Below, one piece after another: positions 20,756 to 30,051 of a stretch of 64,000 bases of DNA. Where the stretch lies: positions 2,666,001-2,730,000 of the forward strand of contig NZ_CP009517.1 of the NCBI RefSeq assembly GCF_000970305.1. Reading direction: 5' to 3'. Origin of the DNA: Methanosarcina barkeri 3 (GTDB taxonomy: Archaea > Halobacteriota > Methanosarcinia > Methanosarcinales > Methanosarcinaceae). The position numbers and the translations under genes are program-made. Below the pieces are notes generated by a model, which saw only the letters and a program-made list of their open reading frames with translations, made no database searches and was not told where the DNA came from. The stretch's first letter is position 1. The number at the start of each line of letters is the position of its first letter.

Positions 20756-20828
20756 GTTTGAATATATCCTTTTAAAGAATGAAGGAAAGCAGACTAAGTC
20801 ATTCCAGTAAGCAGGAGAAGACCTAGAT

Positions 20829-21563
20829 ATGATTGGAAGGTTCAGATCAGGAGATGAGATTTTTTACGGAGATATTGAAAATGGACGCGTGTATCCAAAA
20901 GGTGGAGTTCCCGCAGGAATCTTTAACCTTTCGGAACTTCGCGTCCTCCCACCTGCATCTCCTTCAAAAATAGTATGTGTCGGCCTGAACTACCGGGATC
21001 ATGCCGAAGAGATGCACATGGAAATCCCGGAAGAACCTGTCCTCTTTTTGAAGCCTCCTTCAGCGGTTATCGGGCATGAAGACAAGATAATTTATCCGGA
21101 ATCCAGTTCCAGAGTAGAATATGAAGCCGAACTTGCATTCGTTATAGGTAAACGTTGCAAGAATATATCAGCCTCAAAGGCCCTGGATGTAATTGCTGGT
21201 TATACCTGCTTTAACGACGTGACTGCACGGGACCTCCAGTATAAGGACGTGCAGTGGACAAGATCAAAGAGCTTTGATACCTTTGCAGCTTTTGGACCTT
21301 ATCTCGCTTCTCCCGATGAAGTTAATATCTCGGATGCAAAGATTGCCTGCAAGGTAAACGGGGAAACCAGGCAGGCTTCCAGCACTTCAAACCTTATTTT
21401 TGATATTCCATATCTTATTGAATTTATCACCGAGATCATGACCCTGGAAGTAGGAGATGTCATTGCCACAGGGACCCCTCCTGGAGTTGGAGAACTTCAG
21501 CGCGGAGATATTGTGGAAGTTGAAATCCAGGGAATCGGAACACTTAGAAACGAGGTTGTCTGA
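20829..21563 (+). CDS. Fumarylacetoacetate hydrolase (FAH) family protein
   Basis: 244 aa. The FAH fold is shown by VGLNYRDHAEEM, the acidic metal ligands in VEYEAELAFVIGK and FNDVTARDLQ, SFDTFAAFGPYL and the late TGTPPGVGEL. In this family a Mg2+ or Mn2+ site hydrolyses or decarboxylates acylpyruvates such as acylpyruvate or oxaloacetate. The exact substrate here is not evident. It overlaps the next gene by 1 nt and follows pyrK after 73 nt, so it may share the pyrDK transcript. Confidence 0.85.
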   Translation: MIGRFRSGDEIFYGDIENGRVYPKGGVPAGIFNLSELRVLPPASPSKIVCVGLNYRDHAEEMHMEIPEEPVLFLKPPSAVIGHEDKIIYPESSSRVEYEAELAFVIGKRCKNISASKALDVIAGYTCFNDVTARDLQYKDVQWTRSKSFDTFAAFGPYLASPDEVNISDAKIACKVNGETRQASSTSNLIFDIPYLIEFITEIMTLEVGDVIATGTPPGVGELQRGDIVEVEIQGIGTLRNEVV

Positions 21564-21868
21564 TGCTGCTTGAGCCAATAGGAAATGAACTTGACCTTAC
21601 CGAGCGCCATCTTCTGGTGCTTAAGAAAGTGATTGAAGAAGCTCCCATCGGGATTCTAAAACTTTCAGAAGTCACCGGAATGCAGAACCATAAAGTGCGC
21701 TACTCGCTCAGAGTCCTTGAGCAAGCCAACCTTATCAAGCCCTCGGCTCAGGGTGCCGTACCCGGAGATGCGGTTCCGAAATTTCTTGAGGAATTTGAAA
21801 TCGAGTTTAAGAAAATAAGCGAGAAAATATCTCGTATCCAGAAGATAGAAGATTCCATCCCAAAATAG
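21563..21868 (+). CDS. Small archaeal winged-helix protein
   Basis: 101 aa, starting in the stop of the previous gene (TGATG). Residues 14-62 form a helix-turn-helix (LLVLKKVIEEAPIGILKLSEVTGMQNHKVRYSLRVLEQANLI), and the C terminus is a probable coiled coil (FEIEFKKISEKISRIQKIEDSI). It looks like an archaeal predicted transcriptional regulator or adaptor. Translational coupling to the FAH gene suggests a linked role. Target unknown. Confidence 0.75.
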   Translation: MLLEPIGNELDLTERHLLVLKKVIEEAPIGILKLSEVTGMQNHKVRYSLRVLEQANLIKPSAQGAVPGDAVPKFLEEFEIEFKKISEKISRIQKIEDSIPK

Positions 21869-22155
21869 ATCCGCATTCATTTAGTAGGCGAAAAAGTTGT
21901 CTATCTTTTTTCTTTTATACTAATTCTCTTGTTCCTTTTTAACTATCTTTTCCTTTTTTGAGGGATTGACTGAACCTATCTGAATTCTAACTTTTTCAGT
22001 TATTGAAATCCTCAAGGTTTCTCCTCTACTTTTACCTCCTGATGAGTTCTCTTGTATTACATTTTATCTAAATTGAAATTTAACTAAAAAAATTTAAAAA
22101 TTAAAATTACGTTAAAGTATTATTTTATTAAATGAAAAAGAATGGAGAAGGATTC

Positions 22156-23919
22156 GTGAAGACTAACAAAAAATTATATTCAGGAACCTTAGCTGCAGTA
22201 GCCCTGATTTTATTTTTAATATTCATTTCGTCCACGGTATCGGCAACTACAGAGCAGCCAGGAGAAGGACAAATCACTATCACAGAAGAACAAATCAACG
22301 ACATTCAGTCTGAATCTTCAACTCAATTTTCGGAGTCAGCACAGAATATCAATAAGTTATATGGCATAAATTTTAGCCCCTATATGGAAGGGCAGAGCCC
22401 AGATTATGGATCTAAGATAGACAAAAAACAAGTCATGAATCGTATGAAAATAATGGCACCATATACTGAGTGGATACGAACTTATGGAACGGAAAATGGC
22501 CTGGAGTATGCTGGCCCAGTAGCTCATGAAATGGGGATTAAGACTGCAATTGGTGCATGGCTTAGTGGAGATACTGAAGCAAATGAGAGACAGATAAGTA
22601 AGTTGATCGATGAAGCTAAGGCTGGTAATGTTGATCTAGCTATAGTAGGTAGTGAAACGTTGCTAAGAAATGATCTTTCAGAAGATCAGCTTATTGAGTA
22701 TATCAAGCGTGTTAAACAGTCAGTACCCGCCGGCGTTAATGTTACAACAGCCGATACATATAGCGAGCTTCTGGCTCATCCTAAGGTAATGGATGAGTGC
22801 GATGTTATCATGTATAATAGCTACCCCTACTGGGAAGGTATCAGCATTGATAAAGCAATGGATCTTCAGGACAGCCGTTATAAGAATCTAGTTAATAATG
22901 TAAAGAATAAACCAGTCATTGTCTCTGAAACCGGATGGCCCAGCGCAGGAAACACGATTGGGAATTCTGTACCATCAGCTAACAACTCAGCCACGTATTT
23001 TTATTATTTTGTGTCATGGGCACGTAATAATAGTATTCAGTATTTTTACTTTGAGGCGTTTGATGAAACATGGAAAAGTGTTAACGAAGGCCCACAGGGT
23101 GCTCACTGGGGAGTATGGGACAAAGATGGCAATATGAAGCCTGGGATGGAAAAGGTCTTAAAGATCCCTCAAGCAAGTTTTTCGGGATCTCCTATTTCAG
23201 GAAACATTCCGCTGAAGGTTCAGTTTACTGATAAAAGTGCCAATAGTCCTACTTCCTGGAAATGGAGCTTTGGAGACGGAAAATCTTCAACAACTAAAAA
23301 TTCGGTACATACATACAGTAAAGCTGGAAAGTATACTGTCAGCTTGACAGTAAAGAATGCCGCCGGAACAAACACAAAAACAATAAAGGATTATATAACT
23401 GTAAAAACAGCTCCTGTAAAACCTGTTGCTGCATTCTCTGCATCCCCAACTTCAGGATATGCACCACTGAAAGTAAAATTTACTGACAAAAGTGCCAATA
23501 GTCCTACTTCCTGGAAATGGACTTTTGGAGATGGAAAAACTTCGACATCCAAGAGTCCTGCATATACCTACAGTAAAGCAGGAAAATATACTGTCAGTTT
23601 AACAGTAAAGAATGCCGCAGGAAGCAGTTCGAAAACAATAAAGAATTATATCGTCGTAAACGCATTGAAAGCTCCGGTTGCTTCTTTTTATGCTTCTCCA
23701 AGGTCAGGAAAAGTACCACTGAATGTGCAGTTTACTGACAAAAGCAGCAATAGTCCAACTTCATGGAAATGGAGCTTTGGAGACGGAACTTATTCAACAG
23801 CCAAAAACCCTGTACATAAGTACAGTAAAATCGGAAAATACACTGTCAGCTTAACAGTGAAAAACGCCAAGGGAAGCAATACTAAAACCATATCTAATTA
23901 TATCATAGTAAAAAAATAA
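22156..23919 (+). CDS. Secreted GH17-like beta-glucanase with three PKD domains
   Basis: 587 aa from GTG 22156, with GGAGAAGG 5-12 nt upstream. The open frame reaches ATG 22132, but every paralogue here begins at the equivalent of MKTNKKL, which supports the GTG. Numbering from 22132: signal peptide to about residue 38. A GH17-type barrel spans 75-345 (YGINFSPYMEG, GAWLSGDTEANERQI), with E175 in VGSETL as likely acid/base and E266 in VSETGWPS as likely nucleophile. Three PKD domains (about 348-428, 432-512, 517-595) each carry WKWxFGDG and YTVSLTVKNAxG. It probably cleaves beta-1,3-glucan outside the cell or acts on surface polysaccharide. Confidence 0.85.
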   Translation: MKTNKKLYSGTLAAVALILFLIFISSTVSATTEQPGEGQITITEEQINDIQSESSTQFSESAQNINKLYGINFSPYMEGQSPDYGSKIDKKQVMNRMKIMAPYTEWIRTYGTENGLEYAGPVAHEMGIKTAIGAWLSGDTEANERQISKLIDEAKAGNVDLAIVGSETLLRNDLSEDQLIEYIKRVKQSVPAGVNVTTADTYSELLAHPKVMDECDVIMYNSYPYWEGISIDKAMDLQDSRYKNLVNNVKNKPVIVSETGWPSAGNTIGNSVPSANNSATYFYYFVSWARNNSIQYFYFEAFDETWKSVNEGPQGAHWGVWDKDGNMKPGMEKVLKIPQASFSGSPISGNIPLKVQFTDKSANSPTSWKWSFGDGKSSTTKNSVHTYSKAGKYTVSLTVKNAAGTNTKTIKDYITVKTAPVKPVAAFSASPTSGYAPLKVKFTDKSANSPTSWKWTFGDGKTSTSKSPAYTYSKAGKYTVSLTVKNAAGSSSKTIKNYIVVNALKAPVASFYASPRSGKVPLNVQFTDKSSNSPTSWKWSFGDGTYSTAKNPVHKYSKIGKYTVSLTVKNAKGSNTKTISNYIIVKK

Positions 23920-23947
23920 ATGAATATTGTAAATTCAAACGATAATA

Positions 23948-24080
23948 GGACTTACGCACTTCAGGAATAAAATCAAATATAGTAAAGACTGTAGATTAAA
24001 ATCACTTTTTAAACAGTTAACAGTCTTCAAACAGTTAACCGTCTGATACTGTTGATTTTTCAGTTCAACTGCGTAAGTCC
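23948..24080. mobile_element. MITE-like element, 133 bp, TA-flanked
   Basis: Terminal inverted repeats GGACTTACGCA (23948-23958) and TGCGTAAGTCC (24070-24080) are perfect over 11 bp. TA lies immediately outside both ends, as expected for Tc1/IS630-type insertion. The interior has repeated ACAGTTAAC motifs and no coding capacity. A degraded relative lies at 2712-2824. The mobilising transposase is not in this window. Confidence 0.7.
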
Positions 24081-24181
24081 TAGATAAAAAACGAAGTCAG
24101 AAAAGAGTGAGAAAGTTATTTGCTGACTTTTATCATATAGAGTAGTATTTTTGAGAGAAAAAAATTGTCAATGGTAAACCT

Positions 24182-24442
24182 TACTAGTGCATCGGTTCTC
24201 AAATATATACATAGTAAGAAAATAATTACAATTTATGACGCAACTATTATTTTAAAGTCATATGCAATTCTGTAACACGGAAAAGGCAGCCGGTCGTGGA
24301 GTGATTCGATCTGGATATTATAACCACGGAAAGCACGGAAGACACGGAAAAAACATACCTTTACTAGTTATCCGTGTCTTCCGTGCTTTCTGTGGTTTTC
24401 AAAAATACATTTCTGAAATAGTTTGGAATCGATGCACTAGTA
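24182..24442. mobile_element. Inverted-repeat element with an inner 27-bp stem
   Basis: Outer arms TACTAGTGCATCGGTT (24182-24197) and AATCGATGCACTAGTA (24427-24442) pair with one mismatch. Inside, 24322-24348 and 24371-24397 are 27-bp inverted repeats with one mismatch and a 22-nt loop, built on a 9-bp period (CACGGAAGA-like). It looks like a non-autonomous element. The short open frame across it (NHGKHGRHGK) is a by-product of the repeat. Confidence 0.65.
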
Positions 24443-24782
24443 CGTAATAGAGTCTTCTAGAATTGGTGGAAAGGTAAAAACTATTTTTCGGGTTTACAAG
24501 GTAGTATAGAAAATATACTCAAAATGAGAAAGCAATCTGAATTAATGCTGAATTAATTATTGAATTTTTTAGATGGATCTATTATCTCTTGGAAAGAAAC
24601 TAAATACTTTAACACAATTTTCGAGTTATATCCAGAAATCCACCAATAAGTAAAATTTTGAAAATGTACATATTATCGTTTGTTAGATTCAGTAATTAAT
24701 TATATAAAATTATACAATTGATCATATTTTGTTGTTGGATCTAATTCTGAATATAAATAATAAGTATTTGGGAGAAGCTTCT
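24443..24782. other. Spacer upstream of gltX
   Basis: AT-rich, no gene seen. The gltX promoter is probably in 24660-24760, where several TATA-like runs (TTATATAAAATTATAC) occur, but I cannot choose one. Confidence 0.5.
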
Positions 24783-26498
24783 ATGACCTTAAGTCCTGAA
24801 GATATTAAAACAATTGAAAAATACGCTTATCAAAATGCTGTAAAATACGGGAAAGCCCCCCAACCTAAAGCTGTAATGGGCAAAGTTATGGGGGAGTGCC
24901 CTCAACTCAGATCTGACCCAAATGCCGTATCTGAGGCTCTTGAAGTTATTATTCCCGAGATTGCAAAGGGAAATCCTGAAACCTGGGAGGCAAAGCTTTC
25001 GGAAATTGCCCCCGAGCTTATTGAAGCCCTTAGTGTAAAAAAGGAGCCTGATAAGGGTTTAAAACCTCTTGAAGGAGCAGAAAATGGCAAGGTTGTAATG
25101 CGTTTTGCCCCGAATCCAAACGGGCCCGCAACCCTTGGTAGTGCAAGAGGAATGGTAGTTAATTCCGAATACGTGAAAATGTACAACGGAAAATTTGTCC
25201 TGCGTTTTGATGATACTGATCCTGATATAAAGCGGCCTATGCTTGAGGCTTATGACTGGTATCTCGACGACTTCAGATGGCTTGGGGTTGTGCCTGACCA
25301 GGTTGTTTATGCTTCGGATCATTTTCCTCTCTATTACGATTACGCAAGAAAACTTATCGAAATGGGCAAGGCTTATGTCTGCTTCTGTAAAGGAGAAGAT
25401 TTCAAGCGGTTTAAGGATGCAAAACAGGCTTGCCCGCACAGGGATACCAGCCCTGAAGAAAACCTCATGCACTGGGAAAAAATGCTTGCCGGAGAATATG
25501 AAGACCAGCAGGCGGTGCTGAGGATCAAGACCGATATAAAGCACAAAGACCCTGCGTTGAGGGACTGGGGAGCCTTCAGGATAAGAAAAATGTCGCACCC
25601 CCGCCCTGAAATCGGGAACAAGTATATTGTCTGGCCGCTTCTTGATTTTGCAGGTGCAATCGAAGACCACGAACTGGGAATGACTCACATCATCCGGGGT
25701 AAAGACCTTATAGATAGTGAAAAGCGGCAGGGATATATCTACAAATATTTTGGCTGGAAGTACCCTAGAACAACCCACTGGGGCAGGGTCAAGATCCATG
25801 AGTTTGGAAAATTCAGTACCAGTACCCTGAGAAAAGCTATCGAGGCAGGGGAGTACAGCGGCTGGGACGACCCGAGGCTCCCTACAGTCCGGGCAATCAG
25901 GCGTCGCGGAATCCAGGCCGAAGCCCTCAAGAAGTTCATGATAGAGATGGGAGTCGGAATGACTGACGTAAGCATAAGCATGGAGTCTCTCTACGCCGAA
26001 AACCGCAAAATCGTGGACCCCATTGCAAACCGTTATTTCTTTGTCTGGGATCCTGTAGAACTGGAAATTACAGATGCGGAACCGACAGTTGCTAAGCTTC
26101 CTCTTCATCCTACTGACCATACAAGAGGACTCAGGGAAATTGCTGTAGGAAATAAGGTTCTTGTCTGCACTGAGGATGTTGAAAAATTGGAAGTGGGTTC
26201 TGTTATCCGCTTAAAAGATTTCTGCAATATAGAGGTTACTTCCCTTTCCCCGCTTCAGGCAAAGCTCTCTGATGTTTCTCTTGAAGCCCTTAAAAAAGCA
26301 AAAGCGAAAATTATCCACTGGGCCCCGCTTGACGGAATAAATGTGAAAGTACGCGGCCCTGAAGGTGATATCAATGGAATAGGTGAGCAGGGAATCGCAG
26401 CCGAACTTGACAAAATCGTACAGTTCGAACGCTTCGGTTTTTGCAGAATTGATGCAGTAAATAAAGGAGAAGTTGTGGCGTACTTTGCCCACAAATAA
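24783..26498 (+). CDS. gltX: Glutamyl-tRNA synthetase, archaeal type
   Basis: 571 aa from ATG 24783 with GGGAG upstream; the frame extends to 24729, but those residues are not typical. Class I synthetase of the archaeal/GlnRS-like type, with an N-terminal helical extension (1-100). The HIGH signature is replaced by TLGS in RFAPNPNGPATLGSARG (117-120), and the KMSKS region reads KFSTSTLRK. RFDDTDPDIKRP, the glutamate-AMP region and a C-terminal beta-barrel with DCxNIEV-like DFCNIEV are present. It charges tRNA-Glu, also used for Gln-tRNA by transamidation and for heme via HemA. Confidence 0.95.
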   Translation: MTLSPEDIKTIEKYAYQNAVKYGKAPQPKAVMGKVMGECPQLRSDPNAVSEALEVIIPEIAKGNPETWEAKLSEIAPELIEALSVKKEPDKGLKPLEGAENGKVVMRFAPNPNGPATLGSARGMVVNSEYVKMYNGKFVLRFDDTDPDIKRPMLEAYDWYLDDFRWLGVVPDQVVYASDHFPLYYDYARKLIEMGKAYVCFCKGEDFKRFKDAKQACPHRDTSPEENLMHWEKMLAGEYEDQQAVLRIKTDIKHKDPALRDWGAFRIRKMSHPRPEIGNKYIVWPLLDFAGAIEDHELGMTHIIRGKDLIDSEKRQGYIYKYFGWKYPRTTHWGRVKIHEFGKFSTSTLRKAIEAGEYSGWDDPRLPTVRAIRRRGIQAEALKKFMIEMGVGMTDVSISMESLYAENRKIVDPIANRYFFVWDPVELEITDAEPTVAKLPLHPTDHTRGLREIAVGNKVLVCTEDVEKLEVGSVIRLKDFCNIEVTSLSPLQAKLSDVSLEALKKAKAKIIHWAPLDGINVKVRGPEGDINGIGEQGIAAELDKIVQFERFGFCRIDAVNKGEVVAYFAHK

Positions 26499-27211
26499 TT
26501 TCTGGAAGAAGGTGGACAGGAAACTGTTCTCTTTTCTTTTGCTCACTTTTTTTAATTTTTTCATTTTTCCCAATTTTTTATCTGAAAGTGTCTGTAAGTT
26601 GTTAATTTGATATTTAAAAATGAGCTCACTCGGCTTTTTGGTCATTTTATAGAGAGTTTTTAATTTTGTGATTTTCAGCAGCGCTTCCTATCTAATTTCT
26701 TGACTCTTTTAAAGCTTATTTGAAACTCTCAAAAGTTTTTCTTTTATCTGTCTTTCCGCAGATGTTCTCTTAAAATGAATAATTTTCTTGCTATCGTTTT
26801 TGGAGAAATTTCCAGAAATTTAGTATTGAGATTATCTGAGATCTCAATTGTTGCTACCAAAAAACAAGAGGGAAAACCTTTACTGAATATTATAAGGTTT
26901 AAATGGATGAGTAAACGGAGACATACAATTTAAAATAATGGAAAGAGACGTGGGGAAAAACGATATCGGGAAAAATAGTGAAATTTATCAGACATCTGCG
27001 GAAAGTGGGTTTTACTTTTTTATACTGAAAAATTTCGCTATTTTTGTACGGATTTACTGCGACCTCTATTCATTTTCTCGAAATAAATTCTCTAAAATTA
27101 CACATTTTCTTAAAGCTTAGATTTAAATGACAAAGTTTAAAAATGTAAATATGTCTAAATTATTAACATTTTTTATATTAAAAATAAATTAAAAGTTGAG
27201 GAGTAGGATAA
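26499..27211. other. Spacer between gltX and the first TolB/PKD gene
   Basis: 713 bp, AT-rich. Pyrimidine-rich sequence right after gltX (TTCTCTTTTCTTTTGCTCAC) could terminate transcription. A 60-codon open stretch at 26938-27120 has no ribosome site or recognisable motif. The leader GAGGAGTAGGATAA before 27212 is shared with paralogues. Confidence 0.5.
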
Positions 27212-29257
27212 ATGAAAATTAACAAAAATTTGCATTCCATGGCCTTAGCTTCATCAGCCCTGGTTTTACTTTTGATTCTCGTTTCATCTACTGTATCGGC
27301 GGCTACTGAGCAAACTGCTTCGCTCAAGATCAATAAAACTCAGATTACCACCAGTGGATCAGCAGCGTTTCCTTCTATATATGGTGACAGGATAGTATGG
27401 GAGGACTGGCGTAACGGGAACCGGGATGATGGACCCTTCAATATTTACATGTACAATATCTCCACTCACAAGGAAACTCAAATTACTACCAGTGAATCGG
27501 CAGTGTCTCCTGTTATCTACGGTAACAGGATAGTATGGCTGGACGGGCGCAATGGAAACATTCAGAATGATACCGAGGGAGGACATGATGTCTACATGTA
27601 CGATCTCTCCACTCACAAGGAAACTAGGATAACCAGTAGCACAATCCCTGCTGATGGATTCGGGTATGACCTCGGGATCGCTATCTCCGGTAACAGGATA
27701 CTGTGGGGTGGCACATATCATTATTGCATTTATGATATTTCCACTCAGAAGGAAACTCAGGTCGACGATGTGCCAATAATCAATCCTGCTTTTTTCGGTA
27801 ACATAATAGTGGGGGTATCTGATATTGATGGACGCCCGAGCAATCTCACAATGTATGATCTCTCCACTCATAAGGAAACTCAGATTACCAACAGCGGTTC
27901 AGCATTTAGTCCTGATATTGACAATAACATTATAGTGTGGGCAGATGAGCGCAGGGAAGATGAAGTTTACCACTCCGAGATCTACATGTATGATCTTTCC
28001 ACTAAGAAGGAAACTCAGATTACCAATAGTAGATCAATATTTTATTATAGTCCTGCAATCTCCAAGGACAGGATAGTGTGGGAGGATTATAATAATGGAA
28101 ATATTTACATGTATAATCTCTCAACTCAAGAAGAAACTCACACTAACAATACATCAGTTAGGGGAGGATTTGATTTCTATGGTGATAAGATAGTGTGGAC
28201 GGATTGGGGCAATGAAAATGAAAAACCCAATGTCTACATGGGTACTCTCACCAGTTCAAACCTGCCAACTGCTGCCTTCTCTGCATCTCCAACCTCAGGA
28301 AAAGCCCCAATGAAAGTTCAGTTTATTGACAAAAGTACAGGAACACCAAAGAAATGGAAATGGAGTTTTGGAGATGGAACAACTTCAACCAAACAGAATC
28401 CAACGCATAAGTATTCCAAAGCAGGAGTTTATACTGTTAAACTTACAGTAACAAATGCTGCCGGCAGTAACACGGTAACAAAAACGAATTATATAACCGT
28501 GGCAGCAAAACCTGCTGCTGCATTCTCTGCATCTCCTACATCAGGAAAAACACCTTTAACCGTTAAATTTACTGACACAAGCGCAGGGACACCGATCAAA
28601 TGGAAATGGGATTTTGGGGACGGAACAACTTCAACCAAACAGAATCCAACGCATAAGTATTCCAAAGCAGGGAAATATACAGTAACCCTCACAGTAACCA
28701 ATGCAGCAGGCAGCAACACAGTAACAAAATCAAATTATATAACTGTGACAGCAAAACCAGTCGCTGCATTTTCTGCATCTCCAACTTCAGGAAAAGCTCC
28801 GTTAGACGTTAAATTTACTGACAAAAGTACCGGATCAACAACGAAATGGAAATGGGATTTTGGAGACGGAACAATTTCAACCAAGCAGAATCCAACGCAT
28901 AAGTATTCCAAAGCAGGAAAATATACAGTAGCCCTCACAGTAACCAATTCGGCAGGCATCAACACGGTGACAAAATCAAATTATATAACCGTAACAAGAA
29001 CTTCGCAAGCTCCCGTTGCAGATTTCTGGGGCTGGCCACTCTCAGGAAAAGCGCCACTAAAGGTAACATTTACGGAGACGAGCAAAGGATCGCCAACTTC
29101 ATGGAAATGGGATTTCGGAGATGGAAAATCTTCAATAGAAAAGAGTCCAGTACACACATATTCAGCAGCAGGAACTTATACAGTTAAACTTACAGCAACA
29201 AATGCAGCAGGAAGTAGTACAAAAACAAAATGGAACTATATAAAAGTGGCAAAGTGA
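27212..29257 (+). CDS. Secreted TolB-like beta-propeller protein with four PKD domains
   Basis: 681 aa. Signal peptide 1-30 (ends STVSA). Residues 35-345 are six to seven propeller blades of the type YGDRIVWEDWRNG...DIYMYDLSTHKETQIT, as found in methanosarcinal surface proteins. Four PKD domains (about 350-430, 432-510, 514-593, 598-681) carry WKWxFGDGTTS and YTVKLTVTNAAGS. The last is of the FWGWPLSGKAPLKVTF subtype shared with the 43371 gene. Likely exported to the envelope for adhesion or binding; no catalytic motif seen. Its closest paralogue is the 32278 gene. Confidence 0.85.
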   Translation: MKINKNLHSMALASSALVLLLILVSSTVSAATEQTASLKINKTQITTSGSAAFPSIYGDRIVWEDWRNGNRDDGPFNIYMYNISTHKETQITTSESAVSPVIYGNRIVWLDGRNGNIQNDTEGGHDVYMYDLSTHKETRITSSTIPADGFGYDLGIAISGNRILWGGTYHYCIYDISTQKETQVDDVPIINPAFFGNIIVGVSDIDGRPSNLTMYDLSTHKETQITNSGSAFSPDIDNNIIVWADERREDEVYHSEIYMYDLSTKKETQITNSRSIFYYSPAISKDRIVWEDYNNGNIYMYNLSTQEETHTNNTSVRGGFDFYGDKIVWTDWGNENEKPNVYMGTLTSSNLPTAAFSASPTSGKAPMKVQFIDKSTGTPKKWKWSFGDGTTSTKQNPTHKYSKAGVYTVKLTVTNAAGSNTVTKTNYITVAAKPAAAFSASPTSGKTPLTVKFTDTSAGTPIKWKWDFGDGTTSTKQNPTHKYSKAGKYTVTLTVTNAAGSNTVTKSNYITVTAKPVAAFSASPTSGKAPLDVKFTDKSTGSTTKWKWDFGDGTISTKQNPTHKYSKAGKYTVALTVTNSAGINTVTKSNYITVTRTSQAPVADFWGWPLSGKAPLKVTFTETSKGSPTSWKWDFGDGKSSIEKSPVHTYSAAGTYTVKLTATNAAGSSTKTKWNYIKVAK

Positions 29258-29262
29258 CTGCA

Positions 29263-29409
29263 ATTTTGAAAACGGTTGTAAACCTCCTGGGGTTCTATAA
29301 GATTAGATTTACAGTAAGTAATGTGGAAGGCAGCAGTACTGTAACGAAGACAAACTTCATAAAGGTGACAACAAACACAAGGCTGGGAACATACTCCGAA
29401 AGTAAATAA
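29263..29409 (+). pseudogene. Orphan 3' end of a lost PKD protein
   Basis: Just downstream of the 27212 stop, in another frame, the sequence reads RFTVSNVEGSSTVTKTNFIK and then VTTNTRLGTYSESK and stop. This is nearly the same as the C-termini of the 32278 and 34512 proteins (KVTTNTRPGIYSESK). The following AAACTGAATTGGAAAAAGAA also matches the 3' flank of 34512. It is the remnant of a deleted or recombined paralogue. Confidence 0.85.
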
Positions 29410-29441
29410 AACTGAATTGGAAAAAGAAAAAGATCAACGAG

Positions 29442-29489
29442 AAAGGGCAGTGATAGTATCATTGATACTATATGATAAACACGCCCTTT
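29442..29489. terminator. Nested inverted repeat after the PKD remnant
   Basis: Outer arms AAAGGGC (29442-29448) and GCCCTTT (29483-29489) enclose a perfect ATAGTATC-ATT-GATACTAT hairpin (29453-29471). It could be a transcript-end structure or a protein-binding site. Confidence 0.45.
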
Positions 29490-30051
29490 GACCTTATTTT
29501 ACAATAATTGAAAGCCATCCTCATACTCCCAATTATTCAATAACTGGCTCCCAAGATCTAATTAATTAACTTTTTTAGCTAATGTGGAATTCTCAATGTT
29601 TTCGCTTCACGCTTTTGTGCCGAAATATTTGTGTTTCTACACTGATCCGCTTCAATCAGATATTTTTACATAAATCCTTGGAATGCGGATTCAATTAGAG
29701 TCAGTCATTTTCCAACAAACTCATAGTATTATACATTGTATATTTTCCAAAATTTTTTTTAAAAAATACAAAAATATTTTATAATATAACCTGTATAAAC
29801 CTAGATGTCAACTCAGCAGTTGAACAACAGAAAGTGAAAAACCTTTCAGAAGAGTTGACCCGGCTAGAGGCCGTATTAGTAAAAAAAGTAATTATTGACC
29901 AGAAGGAATAACATCCTATGGTGGTCAGTAACAGGTTTTGAGTGATAGAAGCCAAAACTCTAATATCCGGCCCCACCTCCAATGACCGATCCCTATAATG
30001 TGATTGGAGAGTGAGACTCTGTGTGCAACGTGTCCGCCCCACATAAATCGC
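29490..30051. other. Spacer with a short coding-like relic
   Basis: Mostly AT-rich. Around 29800-29912 one frame reads NSAVEQQKVKNLSEELTRLE and continues to a stop, a coiled-coil-like tail without a start or upstream domain. The next 140 bp (to about 30045) are less AT-rich than the surroundings. It may be a relic of a mobile-element gene, but I cannot identify it. Confidence 0.35.

Noticed and set aside
24262-24447. 61-codon open frame with NHGKHGRHGK
   Set aside because: It runs through the inverted-repeat element; the His/Gly run is a translation of the 9-bp DNA period.
26938-27120. 60-codon open frame on the plus strand between gltX and the TolB/PKD gene
   Set aside because: No ribosome site, no motif and composition like the surrounding spacer.
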